Below, one piece after another: positions 63,422-64,000 of a stretch of 64,000 nt of DNA. Position 1 is the stretch's first letter; each line of letters opens with the position of its first letter. This stretch comes from an uncultured Sinobacteraceae bacterium (GTDB taxonomy: Bacteria; Pseudomonadota; Gammaproteobacteria; Nevskiales; Nevskiaceae). A program made the translations under genes and the position numbers. Location: NCBI GenBank assembly GCA_903822975.1, contig CAIJRD010000005.1:1-64000 (forward strand), read 5' to 3'. The notes below the pieces were generated by a model. That model did no database searches. It was not told where the DNA came from and worked only from the letters and a program-made list of their open reading frames with translations.

Positions 63422-64000
63422 ATGCTGGATTCCATTACCGGGTTTCTGACCGACTCGAAATTTCTGCCGCACGGCTACTGCCTGTCGTGGGATCCCTTGC
63501 TGCTGTGGTCGCTGGTCGGCAGCCACATTGCGATCGGTCTGTCTTACTACTCGATTCCTGTGGCGTTGCTGCTGTTCATCCGCCGGCAGCCCAATCTGAA
63601 GTTCAACTGGGTGTTCGCGCTGTTCGGCCTGTTTATCTTTGCCTGCGGCACCACCCACTTCATCAGCATTCTCAACGTCTGGTTTCCGGTCTACCGCCTC
63701 GACGCTGCAGTCATGGTGCTCACCGCCGCCGTATCGGCCGTGACCGCGCTGGCGCTGTGGCCACTGGTGCCGCAAGCCACGGCGTTCCTGAACGGACGCC
63801 AGCAAGCCCAGGAAAACCTCAAGTCGGCCAATCAACATCTCGGTGAATCGCTCGCGCTACTCGAACAGCAGCGCCTACAAGTGGAGCAGAGCGAGCGGCG
63901 CTTCCGGCTGACGCTCGAAACTGCGCCGATCGGTTGCGCAATCGTCGGGCTGGATGGTCGCTGGATCACGGTCAATCAGGCTCTGTGCACGATGTTCGGC
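63422..64000 (+). CDS. Sensor protein with ETR1-like copper/ethylene-binding domain and PAS (3' partial)
   Basis: 193 codons are inside the window; the gene continues past the edge. GGGAGGGG lies just before the ATG at 63422. Residues 26-53, 64-88 and 96-118 are three helices of the ethylene-receptor type: 'IAIGLSYYSIPVALLLFIRR' aligns with TM1 of Arabidopsis ETR1, and 'FIFACGTTHFISILNVW' has Cys75 and His79 at the i/i+4 spacing of the ETR1 copper ligands Cys65 and His69. The residue matching ETR1 Asp25 is His35. A coiled coil (about 125-160) leads to a PAS domain ('RFRLTLETAPIGCAIVGLDG'). The output (kinase, cyclase or other) is not visible. Not an ordinary MASE domain. Confidence 0.85.
   Translation, partial: MLDSITGFLTDSKFLPHGYCLSWDPLLLWSLVGSHIAIGLSYYSIPVALLLFIRRQPNLKFNWVFALFGLFIFACGTTHFISILNVWFPVYRLDAAVMVLTAAVSAVTALALWPLVPQATAFLNGRQQAQENLKSANQHLGESLALLEQQRLQVEQSERRFRLTLETAPIGCAIVGLDGRWITVNQALCTMFG

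Overview
The window is a 64 kb stretch of a GC-rich gammaproteobacterial chromosome. I infer a relative of the Xanthomonadales, Nevskiales or Steroidobacterales from the gene orders ftsY-ftsE-ftsX next to rpoH, metK-ahcY-metF, dut-coaBC, radC-rpmB-rpmG and rhlB/trxA-rho, from PPi-dependent phosphofructokinase, and from a DUF1302 outer-membrane protein with an RND/MMPL transporter. No rRNA, tRNA, CRISPR array, prophage or insertion sequence was seen.

Bases 1-12,100 look like a lipid, terpenoid or hydrocarbon catabolic island: a di-haem cytochrome c reminiscent of rubber oxygenase RoxA (5' end outside the window), a truncated AraC regulator, an acyl-CoA dehydrogenase, a long-chain acyl-CoA ligase, a full-length AraC regulator divergent from a GMC alcohol dehydrogenase, a hotdog thioesterase and a DUF1302 protein. 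A 55-bp promoter element centred on the palindrome ACAAGCGCTTGT precedes both the dehydrogenase and the DUF1302 gene, so a common (perhaps TetR-type) regulator is likely.

Bases 12,600-30,000 are mostly minus-strand housekeeping genes: rpoH (with a near-perfect CIRCE operator over its promoter), ftsX, ftsE, a small NIPSNAP-like gene, ftsY, hemL, thiE, thiD, a TRIC-type channel, a secreted amidohydrolase, the activated-methyl-cycle group metK-ahcY-metF with a hairpin terminator directly before metF, a plus-strand thioredoxin-fold protein, a 100-bp tandem repeat, then argB, dut and coaBC. Bases 30,000-43,600 hold lemA and an M48 protease with a TerB-like tail, radC, rpmB, rpmG (too short for a 60-residue ORF cut-off), methionine-salvage genes mtnB and mtnD, an inserted gtrA-gtrB-glycosyltransferase operon on the other strand, mtnC, an OafA-type acyltransferase, a VanY-type carboxypeptidase, cysQ and a YrfG-like phosphatase.

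Bases 43,700-64,000 hold an RND/MMPL transporter, rhlB divergent from trxA-rho (Rho has an Asn/Gly-rich N-terminal tail), an acetyl-CoA hydrolase family protein, purD with a retropepsin/Excalibur fusion, pfp-ppa, adk, an array of 19-bp repeats, rnd (probably CTG start), a membrane protein, mpl, pmbA, and the start of a sensor with an ethylene-receptor-like copper site.

The main surprises are the Asn-rich Rho tail, CIRCE control of rpoH, the ETR1-like sensor, the shared palindromic operator and several families of short tandem repeats, both intergenic and inside ftsY.
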